From assembly GCA_023935145.1 (NCBI GenBank), contig CM043700.1:98808400-98872399 (forward strand): a stretch of DNA of 64,000 bases, in the 5' to 3' direction. The notes beneath the pieces are model-generated. The model worked only from the letters and a program-made list of their open reading frames with translations. It made no database searches and was not told the origin of the DNA. Made by a program: the position numbers and the translations under genes. Position 1 is the first letter of the stretch. Every line of letters starts with the position of its first letter. Source of the stretch: Bretschneidera sinensis. Its lineage: Eukaryota > Streptophyta > Magnoliopsida > Brassicales > Akaniaceae. This document shows positions 45,848 through 57,474 of this stretch, piece by piece.

Positions 45848-46991
45848 AGGATCGAGCGCACCTTGCGATCGAGCGCAAGGACACATGCGATCGAGCGCAA
45901 GGCACATGCGATCGAGCGCAAGGCATATACGATCGAGCGCAAATATACGGGCGTGAACAGTAAACTGCAGAACCTTATTTTGGAAAATACAAGATTTTCG
46001 TTTTAGGAAAGTTTAGGACTCATGGGTCTATTAGGACTTCTCAAAGACCTATAAATACACTTGTAACTCACACACAAAAACACACCTTACACCTTAGATA
46101 GAAAACACTTTTCTCTTTTCTTTTACTTGGAGTGGAGAGCTTGGGAGAGAATTGACGCCTCTTCTCTCGGGTTTATTCTTCTCCCTTATGTTTAGTTTAA
46201 TTATGTTTACTTCAGTTAGTATGTGTAACTAACTCTCTTAGTAGGGCTTGGTTGAAGCCCTAATTATGTTTACTCAATAAATTTAGTATTGGCGCCTTTG
46301 TAATATTTATGTTGTGTTGCTTAAACTTGATTAATACTTGCTTTTATTTAAATTCCTCATATGTATATGTCTGATCAATATGTGCATGTAGTATGGACTT
46401 GTTAGTTAGATCAATTTGGATGACCGAGTCCTGGGTCTAACATTAGTAACAAGGGATATCTTATCCGGATACCCGGGTTAATCAACATGGGAAACCGGGA
46501 GTAGATACCATGCCCTAGGTCTCATGTGGTTGTCGATTTCCATAGTACTTATGTTTTCTTAAGGAACAACTCAAGCAGATACCATGCTGAATCCCTTAAG
46601 GAAGAAAAGAGTTAGAGTAGATACCATGCCTAACTCGTTTCTTAGGGAAATCAATAGCTTAAGGAGTAGATACCATGCCCTTAGGTTGGCGACCAGTAGG
46701 TATACATGGCATGAATAAAGCATTGGCATACTATTATATTGTGGTAACATAATTAGTGGTGGATATCAAGTCCCTACGCCTTTATCCTTAGTATTTTATC
46801 TTTATTATTTCTCAACGCTTTTATTATTTCTATCTTTTTATATTGCGAATATAATTCTAAATTGAACTTTACCAATCCCTGTGGAGATGATCTTGCATTC
46901 GCACACTATACTACACTGTTGACCTTGTGCACTTGCAAGTAAAACAAGTGCGATTATTTACCCATTTATTTAGGTATATTATCGCACACTA
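45848..46991 (+). repeat. Array C LTR1, 5'-truncated
   Basis: Begins inside the GATCGAGCGCA repeat cluster, at a point equal to 49802 in LTR2. A few differences separate it from LTR2-LTR4 (for example TTTGTAATATTT against TTTGCGATATTT). Confidence 0.9.
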
Positions 46992-46995
46992 AGTT

Positions 46996-47013
46996 TTTGG
47001 CGCCGTTGCCGGG
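46996..47013 (+). promoter_or_regulatory. Primer-binding site, array C body 1
   Basis: TGGCGCCGTTGCCGGGGA, an exact complement of the plant tRNA-Asp 3' end. The same site occurs at 50951-50968 and 54906-54923. Confidence 0.9.
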
Positions 47014-47323
47014 GATTGTGCTAAATTTCTTTTTGGAATTATTTTTGTTAGTTTTTTTTTATTATCATTTTAATTTATTCTATTTGATTCTGTTCTGTTT
47101 TATTTTTTTTATTTTTTCAGATTTATTCCTTTTTTTTCTGTTTTTGTTTAGGTGTGCAGAGGAGGACTTTCTGTCCTCATTGCGATCGAGCACACTACTT
47201 GGTGCGATCGAGCGCAGTTCAGGGTGCGCTCGAGCGCAAAAGGTCCAGAGAGTACCCGAGCAGCAGTACTAAAACTGCTGCACTGAAGCTTTTCAACTAA
47301 TTCATTCAAAGGGAGAAGCACCA

Positions 47324-48166
47324 ATGATAGAAGCTCAATATACTTGTCTAGATGCTATGGAGAGGAAGCTAGACATGCTCATATATGCCATGACTAGTCA
47401 AAACATACCACCTAGTCCGCGAGGCAAACCACTCCAGGTATGTGCTATATGTTCTCGTTTTGATCACACTACTAACACTTGCCCTTTGTATTCATATGCA
47501 GATCAAGAGCAAGCAAATTATGAGGGACCGCACAATGCATATACAAATACCTACAATCCTGGATGGAAGCACCACCCCAACCTCTCATGGAGCAACAATC
47601 ACAATGCTTTAAATGTTCAAGGACAACACCAATACTTCCAACCAGCAGCCCAACCAGTGCCGGAATTAGAAAATAGTAACTTAGAGAGTCTTATGAGGCA
47701 ACTGATGACTTCACAAGAACAGTTCATGATTGAGCAACGACAAATCAATACCAAGCATGAGCAAGCTATTCATAGATTGGAAGTACAAATGGGGGAATTG
47801 GCTAAGGAGCTAAGTGAACAAAAGCAAGGTGTTGTTAAACAAGTCTTTCATGACTATTATATTGATCCCTTGGAGACCACCTTCACCCATTATTTCAAAG
47901 GATCAGATATTGAGCCAAAATCAGAAGATGTTACTAAAGACCTCATTGAAACTATGCACCTTCTAGAGGCCTTTCCAAAGCATCCAAGTAAGTACACCGA
48001 TCCATTTGACCATCATGTGCGTACTAATATTATTTTCCCTTCTATTGTACATGCACCTAACTTGGAATTCAAGCAGTTGTCAGAGCACTTACCATATGCT
48101 TATATGGGAGAGAATAAGACATTTCCTATGCTAGCTGCTGCCACTTGTAGTTTTGGGGAAAAATAA
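47324..48166 (+). CDS. Gag-like ORF, array C body 1
   Basis: 280 codons. An N-terminal helix (MERKLDMLIYAMTSQN) is followed by the zinc knuckle CAICSRFDHTTNTC (Cys-x2-Cys-x4-His-x4-Cys, about residues 40-53), a Tyr/Asn/Trp-rich stretch, and a Gln/Glu-rich coiled coil (LMRQLMTSQEQFMIEQRQ to LAKELSEQK, about 125-165). The C-terminus FKQLSEHLPYAYMGENKTFP is the RT lead-in of Athila pol, fused after deletion of the rest of pol. The capsid core is missing. It may bind element RNA; function unproven. Start chosen at the first ATG after the leader, 14 codons before the recognised helix. Confidence 0.75.
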   Translation: MIEAQYTCLDAMERKLDMLIYAMTSQNIPPSPRGKPLQVCAICSRFDHTTNTCPLYSYADQEQANYEGPHNAYTNTYNPGWKHHPNLSWSNNHNALNVQGQHQYFQPAAQPVPELENSNLESLMRQLMTSQEQFMIEQRQINTKHEQAIHRLEVQMGELAKELSEQKQGVVKQVFHDYYIDPLETTFTHYFKGSDIEPKSEDVTKDLIETMHLLEAFPKHPSKYTDPFDHHVRTNIIFPSIVHAPNLEFKQLSEHLPYAYMGENKTFPMLAAATCSFGEK

Positions 48167-48874
48167 GGCTTGGTCCGGCTGAAGACGTTAAACTTAGCGC
48201 TCATGGGAGGCACCCCACAGCTTATCCTTTTATTTTTATTATTTTACATATTTATTGTTATTTATTTATTTTAATTACTTTTTGTTTTCCCGTATTACGT
48301 TAGTTTTTCTTTTTTTGGGACAATGTGTGCATCCGTTCAAGTTTGGGGGTACGCTATGAGCCATGCCGACCTAGCTAGTTCTCCATCTCCCAGGTCAGCT
48401 CTTTCCTTGTTATTCACACATTGGGGACAATGTGTAATTTAAGTTTGGGGGTATGGGAGACACATTCACACACTACACTATGTCCTACATTTTTAGTTCT
48501 GTTGTTATTTTCATAGATAAATGCATGTTCATTCTGTCCAATAAACTTTTTTTTGTGATCTAAACAAAATGTTATGATTCGACTTCATCAGTGAGCTTAA
48601 CACTTTGAACATATAGGCCGATAAACAAGTTTTGAACCTAGATCACTGCCCTTTTGGCATTTAAGAATTCACAAGTTTAACTTGAACTATCACAAGCACA
48701 TTAACACATAGTTGTGTGGGGTATGACATGATATTTGGATTGGTATGTTTCTTTTGCTTGACTGTGAACTAGATGACCTATTAGATTGACATTTTGGCAT
48801 ATAAAAATAGAAAAGATTGATTCGTGCTCAAAAAGAAAAAAATGCTCCTAATGATCAATAAAAACAAATCTTCC

Positions 48875-49020
48875 GCTGAGTAACTGGCCCTCTTGCCTCA
48901 GTAAGCATTGAGTGTCACGTCAAAAGGTGGAAAATCTTAAGTGATCATTAAAAAGAAATTTTTTACTGAGTAACTGGCCCTCTTGCCTCAGTAAGCATTG
49001 AGTGTCACGTCAAAAGGTGG
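48875..49020 (+). ncRNA. Tandem hairpin motif, array C body 1
   Basis: Two copies of CTGAGTAACTGGCCCTCTTGC then CTCAGTAAGCATTGAG. CTGAG pairs exactly with CTCAG around a 16-nt loop; in copy 2 the stem lengthens to TACTGAG/CTCAGTA. Same at 52830-52975 and 56785-56930. Confidence 0.5.
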
Positions 49021-49065
49021 AAAATTCTAAATGGTAGCATAAAAATCAGTTAGTTTCGTAGCCTT

Positions 49066-49167
49066 GTTGACTCGAGCCAGTAAGTCCTTAGGGGTGTCTT
49101 TACACCTAATGCCCTAAAACCATCTGGTTTGGGAGTCATTGGCTAAACACTCGTTACACGAGTCAAC
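49066..49167 (+). ncRNA. Conserved folded domain, array C body 1
   Basis: GTTGACTCG (49066-49074) and CGAGTCAAC (49159-49167) are exact reverse complements and close a 102-nt domain. Inside, GGTGT-CTTT-ACACC (49093-49106) and AAACC-ATCT-GGTTT (49117-49130) form hairpins. ACTCG-TTACA-CGAGT at the 3' side is a competing local hairpin. Confidence 0.55.
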
Positions 49168-49564
49168 AAGAAAGCTTAAGGGAACTAACCTGGCAAAAAT
49201 CTCTCAAATAAAAGACTATGCCATATTTGTTGACTCTAATAGGAAGTTTGGTGAATCTTGAGTCATCGAAACACTACCTATTTGAATATCTTGGAAACTC
49301 AATCTTTTATGTGCTAATCACCACACACCGAAGTCAAACTTGTGATATCTTAGAATACCTAGTGAATATGATTTACGTTCAACACTCTTATTCATTGCAG
49401 ATATATGTTTACACTTGTTAAGCTTGCTCATGAATGCGTATCATTGTTTTGTGTAAAATCTAGATTTTTTTATTGACACTATGAACATTGGATTTATCTA
49501 TATTTCTGTTTTAGTTTTTAATTTAGTATTGCTAAGGGACTAGCAATATGTAAGTTTGGGGGTG

Positions 49565-50946
49565 TGATAGACGCTTAAATATACATATTTAAGCCCCCTT
49601 ATTTACACTTGTTAGATCCTTTATTACATTAATTTGGTATCTTTTACTCCATTTGTGTGTTTTACATGTTTTTATAGGGTCTTGGAGAAAAAGAAGCAGT
49701 TTTGGCACTTTAAGGAAGAAATCTAGAAGCCCTGGAGCACTTTCTGGACAAAGTGCGATCGAGCGCACACGCAGTGCGATCGAGCGCACATACGATCATT
49801 GTAGGATCGAGCGCACCTTGCGATCGAGCGCAAGGACACATGCGATCGAGCGCAAGGCACATGCGATCGAGCGCAAGGCACATACGATCGAGCGCAAATA
49901 TACGGGCGTGAACAGTAAACTGCAGAACCTTATTTTGGAAAATACAAGATTTTCGTTTTAGGAAAGTTTAGGACTCATGGGTCTATTAGGACTTCTCAAA
50001 GACCTATAAATACACTTGTAACTCACACACAAAAACACACCTTACACCTTAGATAGAAAACACTTTTCTCTTTTCTTTTACTTGGAGTGGAGAGCTTGGG
50101 AGAGAATTGACGCCTCTTCTCTCGGGTTTATTCTTCTCCCTTATGTTTAGTTTAATTATGTTTACTTCAGTTAGTATGTGTAACTAACTCTCTTAGTAGG
50201 GCTTGGTTGAAGCCCTAATTATGTTTACTCAATAAATTTAGTATTGGCGCCTTTGCGATATTTATGTTGTGTTGCTTAAACTTGATTAATACCTGCTTTT
50301 ATTTAAATTCCTCATATGTATATGTCTGATCAATATGTGCATGTGGTATGGACTTGTTAGTTAGATCAATTTGGATGACCGAGTCCTGGGTCTAACATTA
50401 GTAACAAGGGATATCTTATCCGGATACCCGGGTTAATCAACATGGGAAACCGGGAGTAGATACCATGCCCTAGGTCTCATGTGGTTGTCGATTTCCATAG
50501 TACTTATGTTTTCTTAAGGAACAACTCAAGCAGATACCATGCTGAATCCCTTAAGGAAGAAAAGAGTTAGAGTAGATACCATGCCTAACTCGTTTCTTAG
50601 GGAAATCAATAGCTTAAGGAGTAGATACCATGCCCTTAGGTTGGCGACCAGTAGGTATACATGGCATGAATAAAGCATTGGCATACTATTATATTGTGGT
50701 AACATAATTAGTGGTGGATATCAAGTCCCTACGCCTTTATCCTTAGTATTTTATCTTTATTATTTCTCAACGCTTTTATTATTTCTATCTTTTTATATTG
50801 CGAATATAATTCTAAATTGAACTTTACCAATCCCTGTGGAGATGATCTTGCATTCGCACACTATACTACACTGTTGACCTTGTGCACTTGCAAGTAAAAC
50901 AAGTGCGATTATTTACCCATTTATTTAGGTATATTATCGCACACCA
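49565..50946 (+). repeat. Array C LTR2
   Basis: 1382 bp, TGATAGACGC...GCACACCA. It contains the 21-bp GCGATCGAGCGCAAGGCACA-type repeats (about 49757-49896), the promoter block CCTATAAATACACTTG (near 50003) and a five-fold AGATACCATGC[CT] motif (50457-50634). Confidence 0.92.
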
Positions 50947-51278
50947 AGTTTTTGGCGCCGTTGCCGGGGATTGTGCTAAATTTCTTTTTGGAATTATTTT
51001 TGTTAGTTTTTTTTTATTATCATTTTAATTTATTCTATTTGATTCTGTTCTGTTTTATTTTTTTTATTTTTTCAGATTTATTCCTTCTTTTTCTGTTTTT
51101 GTTTAGGTGTGCAGAGGAGGACTTTCTGTCCTCATTGCGATCGAGCACACTACTTGGTGCGATCGAGCGCAGTTCAGGGTGCGCTCGAGCGCAAAAGGTC
51201 CAGAGAGTACCCGAGCAGCAGTACTAAAACTGCTGCACTGAAGCTTTTCAACTAATTCATTCAAAGGGAGAAGCACCA

Positions 51279-52121
51279 ATGATAGAAGCTCAATATACTT
51301 GTCTAGATGCTATGGAGAGGAAGCTAGACATGCTCATATATGCCATGACTAGTCAAAACATACCACCTAGTCCGCGAGGCAAACCACTCCAGGTATGTGC
51401 TATATGTTCTCGTTTTGATCACACTACTAACACTTGCCCTTTGTATTCATATGCAGATCAAGAGCAAGCAAATTATGAGGGACCGCACAATGCATATACA
51501 AATACCTACAATCCTGGATGGAAGCACCACCCCAACCTCTCATGGAGCAACAATCACAATGCTTTAAATGTTCAAGGACAACACCAATACTTCCAACCAG
51601 CAGCCCAACCAGTGCCGGAATTAGAAAATAGTAACTTAGAGAGTCTTATGAGGCAACTGATGACTTCACAAGAACAGTTCATGATTGAGCAACGACAAAT
51701 CAATACCAAGCATGAGCAAGCTATTCATAGATTGGAAGTACAAATGGGGGAATTGGCTAAGGAGCTAAGTGAACAAAAGCAAGGTGTTGTTAAACAAGTC
51801 TTTCATGACTATTATATTGATCCCTTGGAGACCACCTTCACCCATTATTTCAAAGGATCAGATATTGAGCCAAAATCAGAAGATGTTACTAAAGACCTCA
51901 TTGAAACTATGCACCTTCTAGAGGCCTTTCCAAAGCATCCAAGTAAGTACACCGATCCATTTGACCATCATGTGCGTACTAATATTATTTTCCCTTCTAT
52001 TGTACATGCACCTAACTTGGAATTCAAGCAGTTGTCAGAGCACTTACCATATGCTTATATGGGAGAGAATAAGACATTTCCTATGCTAGCTGCTGCCACT
52101 TGTAGTTTTGGGGAAAAATAA
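51279..52121 (+). CDS. Gag-like ORF, array C body 2
   Basis: Same 280-residue product as body 1 with no amino-acid difference. Preceded by the same GCGATCGAGCGCA-bearing leader (51137-51193). Confidence 0.75.
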   Translation: MIEAQYTCLDAMERKLDMLIYAMTSQNIPPSPRGKPLQVCAICSRFDHTTNTCPLYSYADQEQANYEGPHNAYTNTYNPGWKHHPNLSWSNNHNALNVQGQHQYFQPAAQPVPELENSNLESLMRQLMTSQEQFMIEQRQINTKHEQAIHRLEVQMGELAKELSEQKQGVVKQVFHDYYIDPLETTFTHYFKGSDIEPKSEDVTKDLIETMHLLEAFPKHPSKYTDPFDHHVRTNIIFPSIVHAPNLEFKQLSEHLPYAYMGENKTFPMLAAATCSFGEK

Positions 52122-53020
52122 GGCTTGGTCCGGCTGAAGACGTTAAACTTAGCGCTCATGGGAGGCACCCCACAGCTTATCCTTTTATTTTTATTATTTT
52201 ACATATTTATTGTTATTTATTTATTTTAATTACTTTTTGTTTTCCCGTATTACGTTAGTTTTTCTTTTTTTGGGACAATGTGTGCATCCGTTCAAGTTTG
52301 GGGGTACGCTATGAGCCATGCCGACCTAGCTAGTTCTCCATCTCCCAGGTCAGCTCTTTCCTTGTTATTCACACATTGGGGACAATGTGTAATTTAAGTT
52401 TGGGGGTATGGGAGACACATTCACACACTACACTATGTCCTACATTTTTAGTTCTGTTGTTATTTTCATAGATAAATGCATGTTCATTCTGTCCAATAAA
52501 CTTTTTTTTGTGATCTAAACAAAATGTTATGATTCGACTTCATCAGTGAGCTTAACACTTTGAACATATAGGCCGATAAACAAGTTTTGAACCTAGATCA
52601 CTGCCCTTTTGGCATTTAAGAATTCACAAGTTTAACTTGAACTATCACAAGCACATTAACACATAGTTGTGTGGGGTATGACATGATATTTGGATTGGTA
52701 TGTTTCTTTTGCTTGACTGTGAACTAGATGACCTATTAGATTGACATTTTGGCATATAAAAATAGAAAAGATTGATTCGTGCTCAAAAAGAAAAAAATGC
52801 TCCTAATGATCAATAAAAACAAATCTTCCGCTGAGTAACTGGCCCTCTTGCCTCAGTAAGCATTGAGTGTCACGTCAAAAGGTGGAAAATCTTAAGTGAT
52901 CATTAAAAAGAAATTTTTTACTGAGTAACTGGCCCTCTTGCCTCAGTAAGCATTGAGTGTCACGTCAAAAGGTGGAAAATTCTAAATGGTAGCATAAAAA
53001 TCAGTTAGTTTCGTAGCCTT

Positions 53021-53122
53021 GTTGACTCGAGCCAGTAAGTCCTTAGGGGTGTCTTTACACCTAATGCCCTAAAACCATCTGGTTTGGGAGTCATTGGCTA
53101 AACACTCGTTACACGAGTCAAC
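53021..53122 (+). ncRNA. Conserved folded domain, array C body 2
   Basis: Same as 49066-49167, shifted by 3955. Confidence 0.55.
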
Positions 53123-53519
53123 AAGAAAGCTAAAGGGAACTAACCTGGCAAAAATCTCTCAAATAAAAGACTATGCCATATTTGTTGACTCTAATAGGAA
53201 GTTTGGTGAATCTTGAGTCATCGAAACACTACCTATTTGAATATCTTGGAAACTCAATCTTTTATGTGCTAATCACCACACACCGAAGTCAAACTTGTGA
53301 TATCTTAGAATACCTAGTGAATATGATTTACGTTCAACACTCTTATTCATTGCAGATATATGTTTACACTTGTTAAGCTTGCTCATGAATGCGTATCATT
53401 GTTTTGTGTAAAATCTAGATTTTTTTATTGACACTATGAACATTGGATTTATCTATATTTCTGTTTTAGTTTTTAATTTAGTATTGCTAAGGGACTAGCA
53501 ATATGTAAGTTTGGGGGTG

Positions 53520-54901
53520 TGATAGACGCTTAAATATACATATTTAAGCCCCCTTATTTACACTTGTTAGATCCTTTATTACATTAATTTGGTATCTTTT
53601 ACTCCATTTGTGTGTTTTACATGTTTTTATAGGGTCTTGGAGAAAAAGAAGCAGTTTTGGCACTTTAAGGAAGAAATCTAGAAGCCCTGGAGCACTTTCT
53701 GGACAAAGTGCGATCGAGCGCACACGCAGTGCGATCGAGCGCACATACGATCATTGTAGGATCGAGCGCACCTTGCGATCGAGCGCAAGGACACATGCGA
53801 TCGAGCGCAAGGCACATGCGATCGAGCGCAAGGCACATACGATCGAGCGCAAATATACGGGCGTGAACAGTAAACTGCAGAACCTTATTTTGGAAAAAAC
53901 AAGATTTTCGTTTTAGGAAAGTTTAGGACTCATGGGTCTATTAGGACTTCTCAAAGACCTATAAATACACTTGTAACTCACACACAAAAACACACCTTAC
54001 ACCTTAGATAGAAAACACTTTTCTCTTTTCTTTTACTTGGAGTGGAGAGCTTGGGAGAGAATTGACGCCTCTTCTCTCGGGTTTATTCTTCTCCCTTATG
54101 TTTAGTTTAATTATGTTTACTTCAGTTAGTATGTGTAACTAACTCTCTTAGTAGGGCTTGGTTGAAGCCCTAATTATGTTTACTCAATAAATTTAGTATT
54201 GGCGCCTTTGCGATATTTATGTTGTGTTGCTTAAACTTGATTAATACCTGCTTTTATTTAAATTCCTCATATGTATATGTCTGATCAATATGTGCATGTG
54301 GTATGGACTTGTTAGTTAGATCAATTTGGATGACCGAGTCCTGGGTCTAACATTAGTAACAAGGGATATCTTATCCGGATACCCGGGTTAATCAACATGG
54401 GAAACCGGGAGTAGATACCATGCCCTAGGTCTCATGTGGTTGTCGATTTCCATAGTACTTATGTTTTCTTAAGGAACAACTCAAGCAGATACCATGCTGA
54501 ATCCCTTAAGGAAGAAAAGAGTTAGAGTAGATACCATGCCTAACTCGTTTCTTAGGGAAATCAATAGCTTAAGGAGTAGATACCATGCCCTTAGGTTGGC
54601 GACCAGTAGGTATACATGGCATGAATAAAGCATTGGCATACTATTATATTGTGGTAACATAATTAGTGGTGGATATCAAGTCCCTACGCCTTTATCCTTA
54701 GTATTTTATCTTTATTATTTCTCAACGCTTTTATTATTTCTATCTTTTTATATTGCGAATATAATTCTAAATTGAACTTTACCAATCCCTGTGGAGATGA
54801 TCTTGCATTCGCACACTATACTACACTGTTGACCTTGTGCACTTGCAAGTAAAACAAGTGCGATTATTTACCCATTTATTTAGGTATATTATCGCACACC
54901 A
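53520..54901 (+). repeat. Array C LTR3
   Basis: 1382 bp, essentially the same as LTR2. One visible difference is TGGAAAAAAC at 53893 against TGGAAAATAC. Confidence 0.92.
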
Positions 54902-55233
54902 AGTTTTTGGCGCCGTTGCCGGGGATTGTGCTAAATTTCTTTTTGGAATTATTTTTGTTAGTTTTTTTTTATTATCATTTTAATTTATTCTATTTGATTC
55001 TGTTCTGTTTTATTTTTTTTATTTTTTCAGATTTATTCCTTCTTTTTCTGTTTTTGTTTAGGTGTGCAGAGGAGGACTTTCTGTCCTCATTGCGATCGAG
55101 CACACTACTTGGTGCGATCGAGCGCAGTTCAGGGTGCGCTCGAGCGCAAAAGGTCCAGAGAGTACCCGAGCAGCAGTACTAAAACTGCTGCACTGAAGCT
55201 TTTCAACTAATTCATTCAAAGGGAGAAGCACCA

Positions 55234-56076
55234 ATGATAGAAGCTCAATATACTTGTCTAGATGCTATGGAGAGGAAGCTAGACATGCTCATATATGCCA
55301 TGACTAGTCAAAACATACCACCTAGTCCGCGAGGCAAACCACTCCAGGTATGTGCTATATGTTCTCGTTTTGATCACACTACTAACACTTGCCCTTTGTA
55401 TTCATATGCAGATCAAGAGCAAGCAAATTATGAGGGACCGCACAATGCATATACAAATACCTACAATCCTGGATGGAAGCACCACCCCAACCTCTCATGG
55501 AGCAACAATCACAATGCTTTAAATGTTCAAGGACAACACCAATACTTCCAACCAGCAGCCCAACCAGTGCCGGAATTAGAAAATAGTAACTTAGAGAGTC
55601 TTATGAGGCAACTGATGACTTCACAAGAACAGTTCATGATTGAGCAACGACAAATCAATACCAAGCATGAGCAAGCTATTCATAGATTGGAAGTACAAAT
55701 GGGGGAATTGGCTAAGGAGCTAAGTGAACAAAAGCAAGGTGTTGTTAAACAAGTCTTTCATGACTATTATATTGATCCCTTGGAGACCACCTTCACCCAT
55801 TATTTCAAAGGATCAGATATTGAGCCAAAATCAGAAGATGTTACTAAAGACCTCATTGAAACTATGCACCTTCTAGAGGCCTTTCCAAAGCATCCAAGTA
55901 AGTACACCGATCCATTTGACCATCATGTGCGTACTAATATTATTTTCCCTTCTATTGTACATGCACCTAACTTGGAATTCAAGCAGTTGTCAGAGCACTT
56001 ACCATATGCTTATATGGGAGAGAATAAGACATTTCCTATGCTAGCTGCTGCCACTTGTAGTTTTGGGGAAAAATAA
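55234..56076 (+). CDS. Gag-like ORF, array C body 3
   Basis: Same 280-residue product as bodies 1 and 2. Its 3' end abuts the same GAAGACGTTAAACTTAGCGC motif. Confidence 0.75.
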   Translation: MIEAQYTCLDAMERKLDMLIYAMTSQNIPPSPRGKPLQVCAICSRFDHTTNTCPLYSYADQEQANYEGPHNAYTNTYNPGWKHHPNLSWSNNHNALNVQGQHQYFQPAAQPVPELENSNLESLMRQLMTSQEQFMIEQRQINTKHEQAIHRLEVQMGELAKELSEQKQGVVKQVFHDYYIDPLETTFTHYFKGSDIEPKSEDVTKDLIETMHLLEAFPKHPSKYTDPFDHHVRTNIIFPSIVHAPNLEFKQLSEHLPYAYMGENKTFPMLAAATCSFGEK

Positions 56077-56975
56077 GGCTTGGTCCGGCTGAAGACGTTA
56101 AACTTAGCGCTCATGGGAGGCACCCCACAGCTTATCCTTTTATTTTTATTATTTTACATATTTATTGTTATTTATTTATTTTAATTACTTTTTGTTTTCC
56201 CGTATTACGTTAGTTTTTCTTTTTTTGGGACAATGTGTGCATCCGTTCAAGTTTGGGGGTACGCTATGAGCCATGCCGACCTAGCTAGTTCTCCATCTCC
56301 CAGGTCAGCTCTTTCCTTGTTATTCACACATTGGGGACAATGTGTAATTTAAGTTTGGGGGTATGGGAGACACATTCACACACTACACTATGTCCTACAT
56401 TTTTAGTTCTGTTGTTATTTTCATAGATAAATGCATGTTCATTCTGTCCAATAAACTTTTTTTTGTGATCTAAACAAAATGTTATGATTCGACTTCATCA
56501 GTGAGCTTAACACTTTGAACATATAGGCCGATAAACAAGTTTTGAACCTAGATCACTGCCCTTTTGGCATTTAAGAATTCACAAGTTTAACTTGAACTAT
56601 CACAAGCACATTAACACATAGTTGTGTGGGGTATGACATGATATTTGGATTGGTATGTTTCTTTTGCTTGACTGTGAACTAGATGACCTATTAGATTGAC
56701 ATTTTGGCATATAAAAATAGAAAAGATTGATTCGTGCTCAAAAAGAAAAAAATGCTCCTAATGATCAATAAAAACAAATCTTCCGCTGAGTAACTGGCCC
56801 TCTTGCCTCAGTAAGCATTGAGTGTCACGTCAAAAGGTGGAAAATCTTAAGTGATCATTAAAAAGAAATTTTTTACTGAGTAACTGGCCCTCTTGCCTCA
56901 GTAAGCATTGAGTGTCACGTCAAAAGGTGGAAAATTCTAAATGGTAGCATAAAAATCAGTTAGTTTCGTAGCCTT

Positions 56976-57077
56976 GTTGACTCGAGCCAGTAAGTCCTTA
57001 GGGGTGTCTTTACACCTAATGCCCTAAAACCATCTGGTTTGGGAGTCATTGGCTAAACACTCGTTACACGAGTCAAC
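56976..57077 (+). ncRNA. Conserved folded domain, array C body 3
   Basis: Same as 49066-49167, shifted by 7910. Confidence 0.55.
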
Positions 57078-57474
57078 AAGAAAGCTTAAGGGAACTAACC
57101 TGGCAAAAATCTCTCAAATAAAAGACTATGCCATATTTGTTGACTCTAATAGGAAGTTTGGTGAATCTTGAGTCATCGAAACACTACCTATTTGAATATC
57201 TTGGAAACTCAATCTTTTATGTGCTAATCACCACACACCGAAGTCAAACTTGTGATATCTTAGAATACCTAGTGAATATGATTTACGTTCAACACTCTTA
57301 TTCATTGCAGATATATGTTTACACTTGTTAAGCTTGCTCATGAATGCGTATCATTGTTTTGTGTAAAATCTAGATTTTTTTATTGACACTATGAACATTG
57401 GATTTATCTATATTTCTGTTTTAGTTTTTAATTTAGTATTGCTAAGGGACTAGCAATATGTAAGTTTGGGGGTG

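Larger units (their letters stand above)
48167..49564 (+). other. 3' non-coding region, array C body 1
   Basis: GAAGACGTTAAACTTAGCGC and GGGAGGCACCCCAC at 48180-48217. GGGACAATGTGT plus AAGTTTGGGGGT modules at 48317-48350 and 48424-48452. Tandem CTGAGTAACTGG hairpins at 48875-49020. Folded domain at 49066-49167. The true polypurine tract AAGTTTGGGGGTG at 49552-49564 touches LTR2. Bodies 2 and 3 repeat this at +3955 and +7910. Confidence 0.8.

Noticed and set aside
46997..47272. 91-codon frame at the start of each C body (also 50952 and 54907)
   Set aside because: It starts inside the primer-binding site and is Phe/Leu-rich because of T-rich leader DNA. No family features.
49589..49961. Frames with ERKAHAIERK-type repeats in the C LTRs on both strands
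   Set aside because: They are translations of the 21-bp GCGATCGAGCGCA repeat (a multiple of three) and lie in LTR U3.
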